A stretch of DNA of 64,000 nt from Pseudomonas putida (GTDB lineage: Bacteria > Pseudomonadota > Gammaproteobacteria > Pseudomonadales > Pseudomonadaceae), in contig NZ_JANHLE010000023.1 in assembly GCF_028682475.1 (NCBI RefSeq), forward strand, positions 1-64,000, given 5' to 3'. Below the pieces are notes generated by a model that was not told the origin of the DNA, ran no database searches, and saw nothing but the letters and a program-made list of their open reading frames with translations. Position numbers and translations under genes: made by a program. How positions within the stretch are numbered: the first letter of the stretch is position 1; every line of letters starts with the position of its first letter. Below, one piece after another: positions 53,040 through 63,105 of the stretch.

Positions 53040-54734
53040 ATGCACAGTTACGATTATGCGTTGCTGCTGGCGTTCTTTGCGCTGGTGTTGCTCCCGGCGC
53101 CCTGGCTCGGGCGCTTCTATTACAAGGTGATGGAAGGCCAGCGCACCTGGCTGTCGCCGCTGTTGGGGCCGCTGGAGCGTGGTTGCTACCGGCTCTCAGG
53201 CGTCGATGCCGGGGCCGAGCACAACTGGAAGCAATACACCCTGGCCTTGCTGGCCTTCAACCTGGCCGGTTTCGTGCTGGTGTTTGGCGTATTGCTCCTG
53301 CAGGGGTACCTGCCGCTCAACCCGCAGCACCTGCCAGGTCAGGAGTGGTCGCTGGCGTTCAATACGGCGGTGAGTTTCGTCACCAACACCAACTGGCAGG
53401 CCTACAGCGGTGAAGCGTCGGTCAGCTACCTGAGCCAGATGATCGGGCTGACGGTGCAGAACTTTGTCAGCGCTGCCACCGGTCTTGCCGTGCTGGTCGC
53501 GCTGTGCCGCGGTATTGCCCGGCGCTCTGCCAGCACCCTGGGCAATTTCTGGGTCGACATGACCCGCGCCACCCTCTACGGCTTGCTGCCGCTGTGCCTG
53601 CTGCTGGCCTTGTTGCTGGTCTGGCAGGGCGTGCCACAGACGTTCGGCCATTACGTCCAGGCCCTGACCCTGCAAGGGGCTGACCAGACCATTCCGCTGG
53701 GCCCGGCGGCCAGCCAGATCGCCATCAAGCAACTGGGCACCAATGGCGGCGGCTTCTTCGGGGTCAACTCGGCGCACCCGTTCGAGAACCCGACGGCCTG
53801 GAGCAATCTGTTCGAGGTGGCCTCGATCATTCTGATTCCGGCGGCCCTGGTGTTTACCTTCGGTCACTACGTCAAAGACCTGCGTCAGAGCCGGGCGATC
53901 ATCGCCTGCATGCTGGCGCTGTTCCTGATCGGTGGCGGTACGGCGTTGTGGTCGGAATACCAGGCCAACCCAAGCCTGAACAACCCGCAGGTCGAACAGC
54001 GCGCCCCCCTGGAAGGCAAGGAGAACCGCTTCGGCACCACCGCCAGCGTACTCTGGACGGTGACCACCACCGCCGCCTCCAACGGCTCGGTCAACAACAT
54101 GCACGACAGCCTCAACCCCATCAGCGGCATGGTCGCGCTGGTCAACATGATGGTTGGCGAGGTGATCTTCGGCGGCGTCGGTGCCGGGCTCTACGGGATG
54201 TTGCTCAACGTCCTGATTGCGGTGTTCCTGGCGGGCCTGATGATTGGCCGCACGCCGGAGTACCTGGGCAAGAAACTCCAGGCGCGGGAAGTGCAACTGT
54301 TGGTGGCGAGCCTGCTGGTGATGCCGGTCGGCGTGCTGATTCTCAGCGCTCTGGCGGCCAGCTTGCCCGGCCCGGCAGCCGCGGTCACCAACCCCGGTGC
54401 CCATGGCTTCAGCCAGGTGCTCTATGCCTACACTTCGGCCAGTGCCAACAACGGTTCCGCCTTTGCCGGTTTCGGCGCCAACACCACCTTCCACAACCTG
54501 ATGCTCGGTTTGGGCATGTTGATCGGCCGCTTCGGCTACATTCTGCCGGTGTTGGCCCTGGCCGGCAGTCTGGCACTGAAGAAGGCTGCGCCGCTGGGCG
54601 AGAACAGCTTCCCGACCCATGGCCCGTTATTCGCCACCTTGCTGGTTGTCACCATTCTATTGATCGGTGGCTTGACCTTCCTGCCGGCCCTGGCCCTGGG
54701 CCCGATCACCGAACACCTGAGCCTGGGTTTCTGA
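53040..54734 (+). CDS. kdpA: potassium-transporting ATPase channel-like subunit KdpA
   Basis: This 564-residue subunit provides the selectivity filter of KdpFABC. It has about ten TM helices and four filter-like segments, e.g. SFVTNTNWQAYSG, GTNGGGFFGVNSAHPFENPT, TTTAASNGSVNNMHDSL and TSASANNGSAFAGFGANTTF. It is homologous to Trk/Ktr channel subunits. AGGAG precedes the ATG. In an operon with kdpB 10 bases downstream. Confidence 0.97.
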   Translation: MHSYDYALLLAFFALVLLPAPWLGRFYYKVMEGQRTWLSPLLGPLERGCYRLSGVDAGAEHNWKQYTLALLAFNLAGFVLVFGVLLLQGYLPLNPQHLPGQEWSLAFNTAVSFVTNTNWQAYSGEASVSYLSQMIGLTVQNFVSAATGLAVLVALCRGIARRSASTLGNFWVDMTRATLYGLLPLCLLLALLLVWQGVPQTFGHYVQALTLQGADQTIPLGPAASQIAIKQLGTNGGGFFGVNSAHPFENPTAWSNLFEVASIILIPAALVFTFGHYVKDLRQSRAIIACMLALFLIGGGTALWSEYQANPSLNNPQVEQRAPLEGKENRFGTTASVLWTVTTTAASNGSVNNMHDSLNPISGMVALVNMMVGEVIFGGVGAGLYGMLLNVLIAVFLAGLMIGRTPEYLGKKLQAREVQLLVASLLVMPVGVLILSALAASLPGPAAAVTNPGAHGFSQVLYAYTSASANNGSAFAGFGANTTFHNLMLGLGMLIGRFGYILPVLALAGSLALKKAAPLGENSFPTHGPLFATLLVVTILLIGGLTFLPALALGPITEHLSLGF

Positions 54735-54744
54735 GGAGCGAATC

Positions 54745-56799
54745 ATGAATATGCCGATTCCTGAAGTGAAAGCGGCCCCGGCCCCGGCGGCACGCACCAC
54801 CTTTGCCGCGCTGTGGCGCCCGGCGCTGCTGCAGGCGTTCGTCAAACTCGACCCGCGTCAGCTCAAACGCTCACCGGTGATGCTGGTGGTCGAGCTGACC
54901 GCAGTGTTCACCACCTTGTTGTGCCTGGTGCCCGACAGCGCTGTGCCGACTGCCGTGGCGGTGCAGATTGCCCTGTGGCTGTGGTTCACCGTGCTGTTCG
55001 CCAACTTTGCCGAGGCGCTCGCCGAAGGCCGTGGTAAAGCCCGCGCCGACAGCCTCAAGGCCGGTAGCCAGGGCCTCAGCGCGCGGCGTCGCAACGCTTC
55101 GGGCAGTTTTGAAACAGTGCCGGCGACCAGCCTGCGCAAGGACGATGTGGTCAAGGTGCTGGCGGGGGAGATGATCCCCGGTGACGGCGAAGTGCTCGAA
55201 GGCATTGCCGCGGTCAACGAAGCGGCGATTACCGGTGAATCCGCGCCGGTGATCCGAGAGTCCGGTGGCGATCGCTCGGCGGTGACCGGCAATACCCGGC
55301 TGGTCTCCGACTGGTTGCTGATCCGCATCACCAGCAACCCCGGCGAATCGACCCTGGACCGCATGATCGCCCTGGTTGAAGGCGCCAAGCGCCAGAAGAC
55401 GCCCAACGAGATCGCCCTGGATATCCTGCTAATCGGCCTGAGCATGATCTTCCTGGTGGTCGTGGTGACCCTGCAGCCGTTCGCCCGCTTTGCTGGTGGC
55501 AGTATCCCGCTGGTGTTCCTGGTGGCGCTGTTGGTCACCCTGATCCCGACCACCATCGGTGGCCTGCTGTCGGCCATCGGTATCGCCGGCATGGATCGCC
55601 TGGTGCGCCTCAACGTAATTGCCCGCTCTGGCCGCGCGGTGGAGGCCGCTGGTGATGTGCATGTACTGATGCTCGACAAGACCGGCACCATCACCTTCGG
55701 CAACCGTCGCTGCAGCGCCCTGCATGCCGCTCCCGGTGTGACTTCCAAGGAGCTGGGCGAGGGCGCCTTGCTGGCGTCGCTGGCTGACGACACTGCCGAG
55801 GGCAAGTCGATTGTCGAGTACCTGCGCCAGCTGCACGACTTCGACGAGCCGGGCTCCGATCAGCTGACTCCCGTGGCCTTCAGTGCCGAGACGCGCCTGT
55901 CCGGCGTTGACTACCAGCAGCGTCGGTTCCGTAAGGGTGCGGTGGATTCCGTGCTGGCCTTCGTTGGTATCCAGCGCCTGGAAATGCCGGCGTCGCTGGC
56001 CCGCGAAGTGGACAAGATCGCCCAGAGCGGCGGTACCCCTTTGCTGGTCTGTGTCGACAAAAGACTGCTGGGCGTGATCCATCTCAAGGATGTGGTCAAA
56101 CCGGGGATTCGCGAGCGCTTTGCCGAGCTGCGCAAGCTGGGCATCCGTACCGTGATGGTCACTGGCGACAATCCGCTGACTGCCGCGGCCATCGCCGCCG
56201 AAGCCGGTGTCGATGACGTGCTGGCCGAAGCCACGCCGGAGAAGAAGCTGGCGCGCATTCGCCAGGAGCAGAACGACGGCCGCCTGGTGGCCATGTGCGG
56301 CGACGGTGCCAACGACGCCCCGGCGCTGGCCCAGGCCGATGTCGGCATGGCCATGAACGACGGCACCCAGGCGGCGCGCGAGGCGGCCAACATGGTCGAT
56401 CTGGACAGCGACCCGACCAAGCTGCTGGATGTGGTCCAGGTCGGCAAGGAGCTGCTGGTGACCCGCGGCGCCTTGACCACCTTCTCGATTGCCAACGACG
56501 TGGCCAAGTACTTCGCCATTCTCCCGGCGCTGTTTGCGGCGATCTACCCGCAACTGGGTGTGCTCAACCTCATGCACCTGAGCAGTCCGCAGAGCGCGAT
56601 CCTCTCGGCCATCGTCTTCAACGCGCTGATCATCGTCGTGCTGATTCCGCTGGCACTGCGCGGGGTGCGGGTGCAGGCCGCCAGTGCTGCACACCTGCTG
56701 CGTCGCAACCTGCTGATCTACGGCGTGGGCGGGCTGATCGTGCCGTTCGCCGGGATCAAGCTGATCGACATGCTGCTCACCGCTTTGCACCTGGTCTGA
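54745..56799 (+). CDS. kdpB: potassium-transporting P-type ATPase subunit KdpB
   Basis: This 684-residue catalytic subunit is a P-type ATPase: TGES (AITGESAPV), phosphorylated Asp311 in DKTGTIT, MVTGDNPLTAAAIA, and CGDGANDAPALA. Seven TM helices flank the cytoplasmic domains. It hydrolyses ATP to drive K+ through KdpA. Confidence 0.97.
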   Translation: MNMPIPEVKAAPAPAARTTFAALWRPALLQAFVKLDPRQLKRSPVMLVVELTAVFTTLLCLVPDSAVPTAVAVQIALWLWFTVLFANFAEALAEGRGKARADSLKAGSQGLSARRRNASGSFETVPATSLRKDDVVKVLAGEMIPGDGEVLEGIAAVNEAAITGESAPVIRESGGDRSAVTGNTRLVSDWLLIRITSNPGESTLDRMIALVEGAKRQKTPNEIALDILLIGLSMIFLVVVVTLQPFARFAGGSIPLVFLVALLVTLIPTTIGGLLSAIGIAGMDRLVRLNVIARSGRAVEAAGDVHVLMLDKTGTITFGNRRCSALHAAPGVTSKELGEGALLASLADDTAEGKSIVEYLRQLHDFDEPGSDQLTPVAFSAETRLSGVDYQQRRFRKGAVDSVLAFVGIQRLEMPASLAREVDKIAQSGGTPLLVCVDKRLLGVIHLKDVVKPGIRERFAELRKLGIRTVMVTGDNPLTAAAIAAEAGVDDVLAEATPEKKLARIRQEQNDGRLVAMCGDGANDAPALAQADVGMAMNDGTQAAREAANMVDLDSDPTKLLDVVQVGKELLVTRGALTTFSIANDVAKYFAILPALFAAIYPQLGVLNLMHLSSPQSAILSAIVFNALIIVVLIPLALRGVRVQAASAAHLLRRNLLIYGVGGLIVPFAGIKLIDMLLTALHLV

Positions 56800-56815
56800 G
56801 ACCAAGGAGATGACC

Positions 56816-57376
56816 ATGACTACTTATCTACGTCCGGCCGTGAGCCTGATCCTGCTGATGACCCTGATTACCGGTGCGCTGTACCCGCTGGTGGTCACCG
56901 GGGTGGCGCAGGTAGCGTTCCCCGAACAAGCCAACGGCAGCCTGCTGCGCGATGACCAGGGCCAGGTGCGCGGCTCGCGGCTGATCGCCCAGGCGTTCAA
57001 GGGCGATGCCTGGTTCCACGCGCGGCCATCGGCGGCTGACTATGCCACCGTCGCCAGCGGTGCCAGCAACCTGGCACCGAGCAACCCGGCGCTGGCCCAG
57101 CGCATTGGCGACAGCGCCGCGCAGCAATATATCGAGGCGCAAGGGCCGGTGCCGCTGGACCTGCTGACCACCTCCGGCAGTGGCCTGGACCCGCACTTGT
57201 CGCCTGCCGCGGTGGCCTATCAGCTGCCGCGGGTGGCGGCGGCGCGGCAACTGAGCACGCAAACCTTGCAAGCCCTGGTCGAGCAGTCCACCCTGCAGCC
57301 ATTGATTGGTCCGCCGGTGGTCAATGTACTGGTGTTGAACGCCGCGCTAGAGCGGCTGGCCCCGGCTTCGAATTAA
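56816..57376 (+). CDS. kdpC: KdpC subunit
   Basis: This 186-residue subunit has one N-terminal TM helix (SLILLMTLITGALYPLVVTG) and a periplasmic domain with FPEQANGSLL, GSRLIAQAF, RPSAADY and the C-terminal SGLDPHLSPAAVAYQ. AAGGAG at 56804-56809 leaves six bases before ATG 56816; the ATG at 56810 would leave none. Confidence 0.95.
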   Translation: MTTYLRPAVSLILLMTLITGALYPLVVTGVAQVAFPEQANGSLLRDDQGQVRGSRLIAQAFKGDAWFHARPSAADYATVASGASNLAPSNPALAQRIGDSAAQQYIEAQGPVPLDLLTTSGSGLDPHLSPAAVAYQLPRVAAARQLSTQTLQALVEQSTLQPLIGPPVVNVLVLNAALERLAPASN

Positions 57377-57385
57377 GGACAGGCA

Positions 57386-60046
57386 GTGAGCGATAGCAAT
57401 TCCGAACGCGCCGATGCGTTGTTGGCCGGGCTGCCGCGCGAAGGGCGCGGCAGGCTCAAGGTGTTTTTGGGCGCAGCGCCCGGGGTGGGCAAGACCTACG
57501 CCATGCTCCAGGCTGCCCATGCCCAGGTGCGCCAGGGCGTGCAGGTGCTGGCGGCGGTGGTCGAAACCCATGGCCGGGCCGAAACCGAGTCCTTGCTCGC
57601 CGGGCTGGTGCAACAACCGCTGGTGCGCTCGGACTATCGCGGAGTGCAGCTGGAAGAGATGGACCTCGATGGCCTGCTCAAGGCCGCGCCGCAACTGGCG
57701 CTGGTCGACGAGCTGGCCCACAGCAACGCCCCCGGCAGTCGCCACGCCAAACGCTGGCAGGATGTGCAGGAACTGCTGGCTGCCGGTATCGATGTCTACA
57801 CCACGGTCAACGTTCAGCACTTGGAAAGTCTCAACGATCAGGTACGCGGCATCACCGGCGTGCAGGTGCGTGAAACCCTGCCCGACTGGGTGCTGCAGGA
57901 AGCCTTCGAACTGGTGCTGATCGACCTGCCGCCGCGCGAGTTGCTCGAGCGTTTGCGCGAAGGCAAGGTTTATGTACCGGAGCAGGCGCGGGCGGCAATC
58001 GACGCCTTCTTCAGTCAGACCAACCTCACTGCGTTGCGTGAGCTGGCCATGCAGACCGCAGCGGCTCAGGTCGATGCCGACCTGGCGCATGGTTACCGCC
58101 AGCTGGGTCAGGACGCTCCCACCTTGCGCGGGCGCTTGCTGGTCGGGGTGGATGGCGATGCCCAGGCCGAGCGCCTGGTGCGCCATGCCAGCCGGGTGGC
58201 GCAACGTCGGCATTTGCCCTGGAGTCTGGTGCATGTCGACAACGGCAGACTGCGAGACGAGACCGCCCGCCAGCGCCTGCAGGCAGCCCAGCAGCTGGCC
58301 GAGCGTCTGGGCGGCGAAGTGGTGTTGCTGCGCGCCGGTGAAGTGGCCAACACCCTGATCCAACATGCCCTGGAACGTCGCGCCAACCTGGTGTTGGTCG
58401 GCCAGTCCCGAGATCGCCTGCGCCGACGACTGTTGGGTGCCGGGGTGGCCACGCGGCTGTTGCGCGAGGCCCATGGCCTGGAAATCAACGTGCTCGACCG
58501 CGACGAGCGGCCCGAGCTGCCGAGTGCGGCGGTGAAGAAGGTCTGGGTCTGGCGCCACTACCTGCTGGCGCTGGTCGCCACCGTGCTTGCCGCGGGGATT
58601 TCCTGGGGCGTTTCCGGTGTCCTGGCCTTGCCCAACATCTCGCTGGTGTTTCTTGCCGCGGTCTTGCTGGTGGCCGTGCGCAGCAGCCTGGGCCCGGCGC
58701 TGGCCTGTGCGGCGATGTCGTTTCTGACTTATGACTTTCTGTTCATCCCGCCGAACTTCTCTTTCAGCATCCAGCGTGAAGAGGATGTGCTGACGTCGCT
58801 GTTCTTCCTGTTGATGGCGGCGCTCACCGGCAACCTCGCGGCACGCCAGCGTCGGCAGTTGCAGGCGCTGCGCGAAACTCAGGAACAGACCAACCAGTTG
58901 CTCGATCTGTCACGCAAGCTGACCGCCGCCACCGACCGTCAGGCGGTATTCAACGCGGCCGGACAACATCTGGATGGCTGGAACGATTTGCAGGTGTGCC
59001 TGCTTGAGCGCGATGTCGAAGGGCGCCTGCAGGTTGCCAGTGCTGCCAGCGTACAGTTCAACGACAATGAGCGCGCCGCTGCCGACTGGGCCTGGCAGCA
59101 CGATCAGGCCGCAGGCCTGGGCAGTGACACCTTGCCCAACGGCCGCTGGTGGTGGTGGCCATTGTCGGTGGAAGAGCAGCCGCTGGCGCTGCTTGGCGTA
59201 CGTCCGCGCCAGGGCCAGAGCCTCACTGCGCAGCGCCGGCGCCTGCTCAAGGCGCTCAGTCAGCCGCTGGCCCAGGCCCTGGCCCGGGCGCGACTGGCTG
59301 AACAGCTGGAAGCGGCACGTCTGCATGGCGAAACCGAGCAACTGCGCAGTGCTTTGCTGGCGTCGGTGTCGCATGACCTGCGTACGCCTTTGACCGCCAT
59401 GCGCGGCAGCATCGATAGCCTTCTGGCCTTGGGTGAAGCAATCCCTCGGGCCGACCGCCAGGAGTTGCTTGAAGGCACACGCAACGAAGCCGAGCGGCTG
59501 GACCGTTATATCCAGAACCTGCTGGACATGACCCGTCTGGGCCACGGTGGGCTGAAACTGGCTCGTGACTGGGTGGCGCCCACCGATATTGTCGGCAGTG
59601 CGCTGAACCGCTTGCGGGTGCTGCTGGCGCCATTGCAGGTGTCCACTGAAGTGGCGGACGGTTTGCCGCTGCTGTTCGTGCATGCCGCCTTGATCGAGCA
59701 GGCGCTGGTCAATGTACTGGAGAACGCCGCGCGCTTTTCGCCGGTCAACGGCCGCCTGCAGTTGCGGGTGTCGGCTGGCGATGAACAGTTGCGTTTTGCC
59801 GTCAGCGATGAAGGCCCGGGTATTCCTGCGGCTGATCGCGAGAAGATCTTCGACATGTTCTACACCGCCGCCCGCGGTGATCGCGGCGGGCAGGGCACCG
59901 GTCTTGGCCTGGCAATCTGTCAGGGCATGATCGGGGCACACGGTGGACATATTCTGGTGGGTGAGGGTATCGATGGTCACGGCACCTGCATCACATTATG
60001 CTTGCCGCTTCCGACCCAGCCCGAGCCCGAAAGCGAAGCGCCATGA
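57386..60046 (+). CDS. kdpD: osmosensitive K+ sensor kinase KdpD
   Basis: This 886-residue kinase has an N-terminal KdpD domain with Walker A (GAAPGVGKTYAML), a universal-stress-protein domain, four TM helices (about 390-485), a GAF domain, HisKA with His663 (SVSHDLRTPLTAMRGS) and HATPase_c (GQGTGLGLAICQG). It starts with GTG 57386 after AAGGACAGGCA. It senses K+ limitation and ionic strength. Its stop overlaps kdpE (ATGA). Confidence 0.96.
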   Translation: MSDSNSERADALLAGLPREGRGRLKVFLGAAPGVGKTYAMLQAAHAQVRQGVQVLAAVVETHGRAETESLLAGLVQQPLVRSDYRGVQLEEMDLDGLLKAAPQLALVDELAHSNAPGSRHAKRWQDVQELLAAGIDVYTTVNVQHLESLNDQVRGITGVQVRETLPDWVLQEAFELVLIDLPPRELLERLREGKVYVPEQARAAIDAFFSQTNLTALRELAMQTAAAQVDADLAHGYRQLGQDAPTLRGRLLVGVDGDAQAERLVRHASRVAQRRHLPWSLVHVDNGRLRDETARQRLQAAQQLAERLGGEVVLLRAGEVANTLIQHALERRANLVLVGQSRDRLRRRLLGAGVATRLLREAHGLEINVLDRDERPELPSAAVKKVWVWRHYLLALVATVLAAGISWGVSGVLALPNISLVFLAAVLLVAVRSSLGPALACAAMSFLTYDFLFIPPNFSFSIQREEDVLTSLFFLLMAALTGNLAARQRRQLQALRETQEQTNQLLDLSRKLTAATDRQAVFNAAGQHLDGWNDLQVCLLERDVEGRLQVASAASVQFNDNERAAADWAWQHDQAAGLGSDTLPNGRWWWWPLSVEEQPLALLGVRPRQGQSLTAQRRRLLKALSQPLAQALARARLAEQLEAARLHGETEQLRSALLASVSHDLRTPLTAMRGSIDSLLALGEAIPRADRQELLEGTRNEAERLDRYIQNLLDMTRLGHGGLKLARDWVAPTDIVGSALNRLRVLLAPLQVSTEVADGLPLLFVHAALIEQALVNVLENAARFSPVNGRLQLRVSAGDEQLRFAVSDEGPGIPAADREKIFDMFYTAARGDRGGQGTGLGLAICQGMIGAHGGHILVGEGIDGHGTCITLCLPLPTQPEPESEAP

Positions 60047-60741
60047 GCCAGATTGCCACCCTTCTGGTCATCGATGATGAACCACAGATCCGCAAATTTC
60101 TGCGCATCAGCCTCAGTTCCCAGGGCTATAAGGTCGTGGAGGCGGCCAGCGGTGCCGAAGGCCTGACCCAGGCTGCGCTGGCCCGGCCCGACCTGGTGGT
60201 GCTCGACCTTGGCCTGCCGGACATGGACGGGCAGCAGGTGCTGCGTGAGCTGCGTGAATGGAGCCCGGTGCCGGTGCTGGTGTTGTCGGTGCGGGCCAGC
60301 GAAATCCAGAAAGTCGAAGCCCTGGATAACGGCGCCAACGACTACGTGACCAAACCGTTCGGCATCCAGGAGTTTCTTGCCCGGGTGCGTGCGTTGCTGC
60401 GGCAGGCGCCTCAGGCTGCGGCAACGGATGTCGCGCCAAGCTTTGGTCCTTTGACCGTAGACCTGGCGTTTCGCAAGGTGACCCTGGACGGTGTCGAAAT
60501 CGCGCTGACCCGCAAGGAGTATGCGTTGTTGGCGCAGCTGGCGACGTACCCGGGGCGGGTGATTACCCAGCAGCAATTGCTCAAGGACATCTGGGGGCCG
60601 ACGCATGTCGATGACACTCATTACTTGCGAATTGTGGTCGCTCACGTGCGGCAGAAGCTGGGTGATGACCCGACGGCGCCACGCTTTATCATCACCGAAC
60701 CTGGGGTGGGGTACCGCTTGGTAGGGCCGGAGCAGGGTTAA
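60043..60741 (+). CDS. kdpE: response regulator KdpE
   Basis: This 232-residue OmpR-family regulator has phosphoacceptor Asp55 (LVVLDLGLPDMDG) and a C-terminal winged helix (ALTRKEYALLAQLATYPGRV). It overlaps kdpD by 4 bases and is the last gene of the kdpFABCDE operon, which it activates. Confidence 0.96.
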   Translation: MSQIATLLVIDDEPQIRKFLRISLSSQGYKVVEAASGAEGLTQAALARPDLVVLDLGLPDMDGQQVLRELREWSPVPVLVLSVRASEIQKVEALDNGANDYVTKPFGIQEFLARVRALLRQAPQAAATDVAPSFGPLTVDLAFRKVTLDGVEIALTRKEYALLAQLATYPGRVITQQQLLKDIWGPTHVDDTHYLRIVVAHVRQKLGDDPTAPRFIITEPGVGYRLVGPEQG

Positions 60742-60765
60742 GGCTGCTCCCACACGTTCAAACAA

Positions 60766-61806
60766 TCAGCGCCGCTCCGCCTCATAGTTCTCCATGGTAT
60801 CGCGCGCAATCTCCCGGCCCAGGGCGATCAGCTCCGGTGCTTTGTAAAATTCGAAGAAACGACACACGCGCTTGGGGACGTTGATCAGCACGTCCGGCGG
60901 GTAGCCAGCGATCTTGTACTGCGCCAGCGAGGTCTGCATCACCTCGAAACTCTGGTTGATCAAATCCAGCAGTGACGCGGGGCCGACGTTATCGATGATG
61001 AACGAGCCGGCCGCCGACTTCGGTGCGCCGTCACTCTCGGGCGCTGCGGCCGGTTGCTGGGCTTCGGGGTCGGCGGCGTCGCTGAGCCAGGGGTTGGGGA
61101 TCTGCGCGGCCTGTGGCGCGAGTTCCTGTTCGATACGCATCAGCTGTTCGGCCTGCTTGCGCCGGAACGGCAGGTGCGAGCCCAGCGAACTGATCAGGTT
61201 GTCAAAACGCAGCCTGAAGGCTGCCGGGCGTTCGATCACCGGCAGCTGATACTGCTTCTGGTTGGTCGAGTTGAGGTTCACGGCAATGATCAAATCGCAA
61301 TGACTGGAAACCACCGGGATGATCGGCAAGGGATTGAGAATGCCGCCGTCAACCAGCATGCGATTGCCTTGCACCACCGGGGTGAACAGGCTGGGAATGG
61401 CCGCCGAGGCGCGCATGGCCTGGTGCAGGCAACCTTCCTGGAACCAGATTTCCTGCTGGTTGGTGAGGTCGGCCGCCACTGCCGTGTAGGGGATGCGCAA
61501 GTCTTCGATGTTGATGTCGCCAACGATCTTGCGAATCTGCCCGAACACCTTCTCGCCGCGAATGGCCCCCAGACGAAAACTCACATCGACCAGGCGCAGC
61601 ACATCCAGGTAATCCAGGCTCTCGATCCAGTTGCGATACTCCTCAAGCTTGCCGGCGGCATAGATGCCGCCAATCACCGCGCCCATGGAACAACCGGCGA
61701 TACAGGCGATGTCATAGCCGCGGCGTTCCAGTTCTTCGATCACCCCAATGTGCGCATACCCGCGAGCTCCGCCCGAGCCCAGTACCAATGCCACGCGTTT
61801 ACTCAT
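60766..61806 (-). CDS. patatin-like phospholipase (RssA-like)
   Basis: This 346-residue patatin-fold protein has the oxyanion motif GSGGARGYAHIGV at the N-terminus, nucleophile Ser40 in GCSMG, and the catalytic Asp in the DGGILNPLP motif. A low-complexity insert rich in Ala/Pro/Glu (ADPEAQQPAAAPESDGAPKS) near residue 260 is unlike the family core. No signal peptide. It converges with kdpE. Substrate unknown; probably lysophospholipid or a neutral ester. Confidence 0.88.
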   Translation of the reverse strand: MSKRVALVLGSGGARGYAHIGVIEELERRGYDIACIAGCSMGAVIGGIYAAGKLEEYRNWIESLDYLDVLRLVDVSFRLGAIRGEKVFGQIRKIVGDINIEDLRIPYTAVAADLTNQQEIWFQEGCLHQAMRASAAIPSLFTPVVQGNRMLVDGGILNPLPIIPVVSSHCDLIIAVNLNSTNQKQYQLPVIERPAAFRLRFDNLISSLGSHLPFRRKQAEQLMRIEQELAPQAAQIPNPWLSDAADPEAQQPAAAPESDGAPKSAAGSFIIDNVGPASLLDLINQSFEVMQTSLAQYKIAGYPPDVLINVPKRVCRFFEFYKAPELIALGREIARDTMENYEAERR

Positions 61807-61963
61807 GATGGCTCCCGGTTGTCCTGAGTCGATGGTCTAACAATGCGCCCATTCGCGTCTGTGCTTCAATCGTCATGCGCGCTGCGCTACGCTTTGCAGG
61901 GCACTTTTCTTCTTTGTAGCCGTCGAACACGCCACTTTGTACTTTTCTTTTGAGGGAACACCG

Positions 61964-62242
61964 ATGAAAGCCTGGATCTGCCTGCCCCTGATTGCTCTGG
62001 CGTTGACCGGTTGTGCTGGCAAGACAGCCTATCGCGACAGTTGTGCCAATCAGCTGGACTCGGCCTGGAAGGAGCTCGATCTGGCCAAGGCTGAAGGCTT
62101 CGCCGGTACGGTCAGCTACTCCAAGGCGCTGTCGTTGTTGACCGGGGCCAAGACCCAGCAGCAGTTCGAAGCGTTCGAAGGGTGCAGCAGCAAAGCTGAA
62201 AAAGCGCGTTTCTACATTCGTGAATCGCGTGCCGGTCGCTGA
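61964..62242 (+). CDS. small conserved lipoprotein
   Basis: This 92-residue protein has a signal peptide and lipobox ALTGCAG (lipid on Cys17), then a short helical body (CANQLDSAWKELDLAKAEGF and LTGAKTQQQFEAFEGCSSK) with two further Cys that could form a disulfide. GAGGGAACACCG precedes the ATG. No function assigned. It is followed 14 bases later by a CHAD gene on the same strand. Confidence 0.8.
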   Translation: MKAWICLPLIALALTGCAGKTAYRDSCANQLDSAWKELDLAKAEGFAGTVSYSKALSLLTGAKTQQQFEAFEGCSSKAEKARFYIRESRAGR

Positions 62243-62256
62243 TACAGGAGAACACC

Positions 62257-63024
62257 ATGTCGGCCATGCTCGACCATGTGATTGCCCAGGTACTGGCCCT
62301 GCAGGTGCGCCTGCTCGGTTGCCAGGCGCGGCTGGCGGCTGACACCGACAGCGAGGCGCTGCATGACCTGCGGATTGCCACACGGCGCTTGCGCAGCTTG
62401 TTGCGCCCGCTGCGTGAGTTGCCCGGCGTCGAGCAACTGGAGGGCGCAGCACAAGCGCTGGGCAATCTGACTACGCCGCTGCGTGACCGCGAGGTGCTGG
62501 CAGCGCAGTTGCTCGAGCGCAATCAAGTGGCGGCAGCGCAGGTGCGCCTGGCGCATCGCCGGGAAACCTTCGCCAGCGTTGCCGAGAGTGCCGAGCTGGG
62601 CCGGCTGCTGGCGATTGTCGATGCCTTTCCGATTTTCCTGCGGGCCGCTGAACGTGAAGGCCTGATCCGTAAATTGCACAAGCGCATCGACAAGCGTCTG
62701 GAAAAGCAATGGACGAAGTTGCGCGAAGCGCTACAGGATGCGGCCCATGACCGTCATCGTCTGCGCTTGCTGATCAAGCGCGTGCGTTATGCGGCTGAGG
62801 CCTACCCGCAACTGGAGCACGCCGGGCGCCGCTTGCAGCGCTTGCTCAAGCAGTCGCAAAGCGACCTGGGCAGTTGGCACGACCTGCTGCAGTGGTTGCT
62901 GCAAGCCGAGCAACAGCGCGACCTGGCGCCTTGTGTCGAGTATTGGCAAACGCAATTGCAGGACGCTGAACAGCGTGCCGATGTCACCCTGGAGCGCCTG
63001 CAAACGTTGCTGCTGCAGCGATAG
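62257..63024 (+). CDS. CHAD-domain protein
   Basis: This 255-residue protein is one CHAD domain: two antiparallel helical halves with conserved His (DLRIATRRLRSLLRPLREL; LLIKRVRYAAEAYPQL). CHAD domains bind polyphosphate. AGGAGAACACC precedes the ATG. The preceding small lipoprotein is 14 bases upstream; whether the two share a function is unknown. Confidence 0.9.
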   Translation: MSAMLDHVIAQVLALQVRLLGCQARLAADTDSEALHDLRIATRRLRSLLRPLRELPGVEQLEGAAQALGNLTTPLRDREVLAAQLLERNQVAAAQVRLAHRRETFASVAESAELGRLLAIVDAFPIFLRAAEREGLIRKLHKRIDKRLEKQWTKLREALQDAAHDRHRLRLLIKRVRYAAEAYPQLEHAGRRLQRLLKQSQSDLGSWHDLLQWLLQAEQQRDLAPCVEYWQTQLQDAEQRADVTLERLQTLLLQR

Positions 63025-63105
63025 GCCGCTGATATGGCGCAAATGCGGGCTGCCGCTGGCGCCTCTGCTGGTTAAGATCGGCCTTTTCCCACGGATGAGG
63101 TCGGC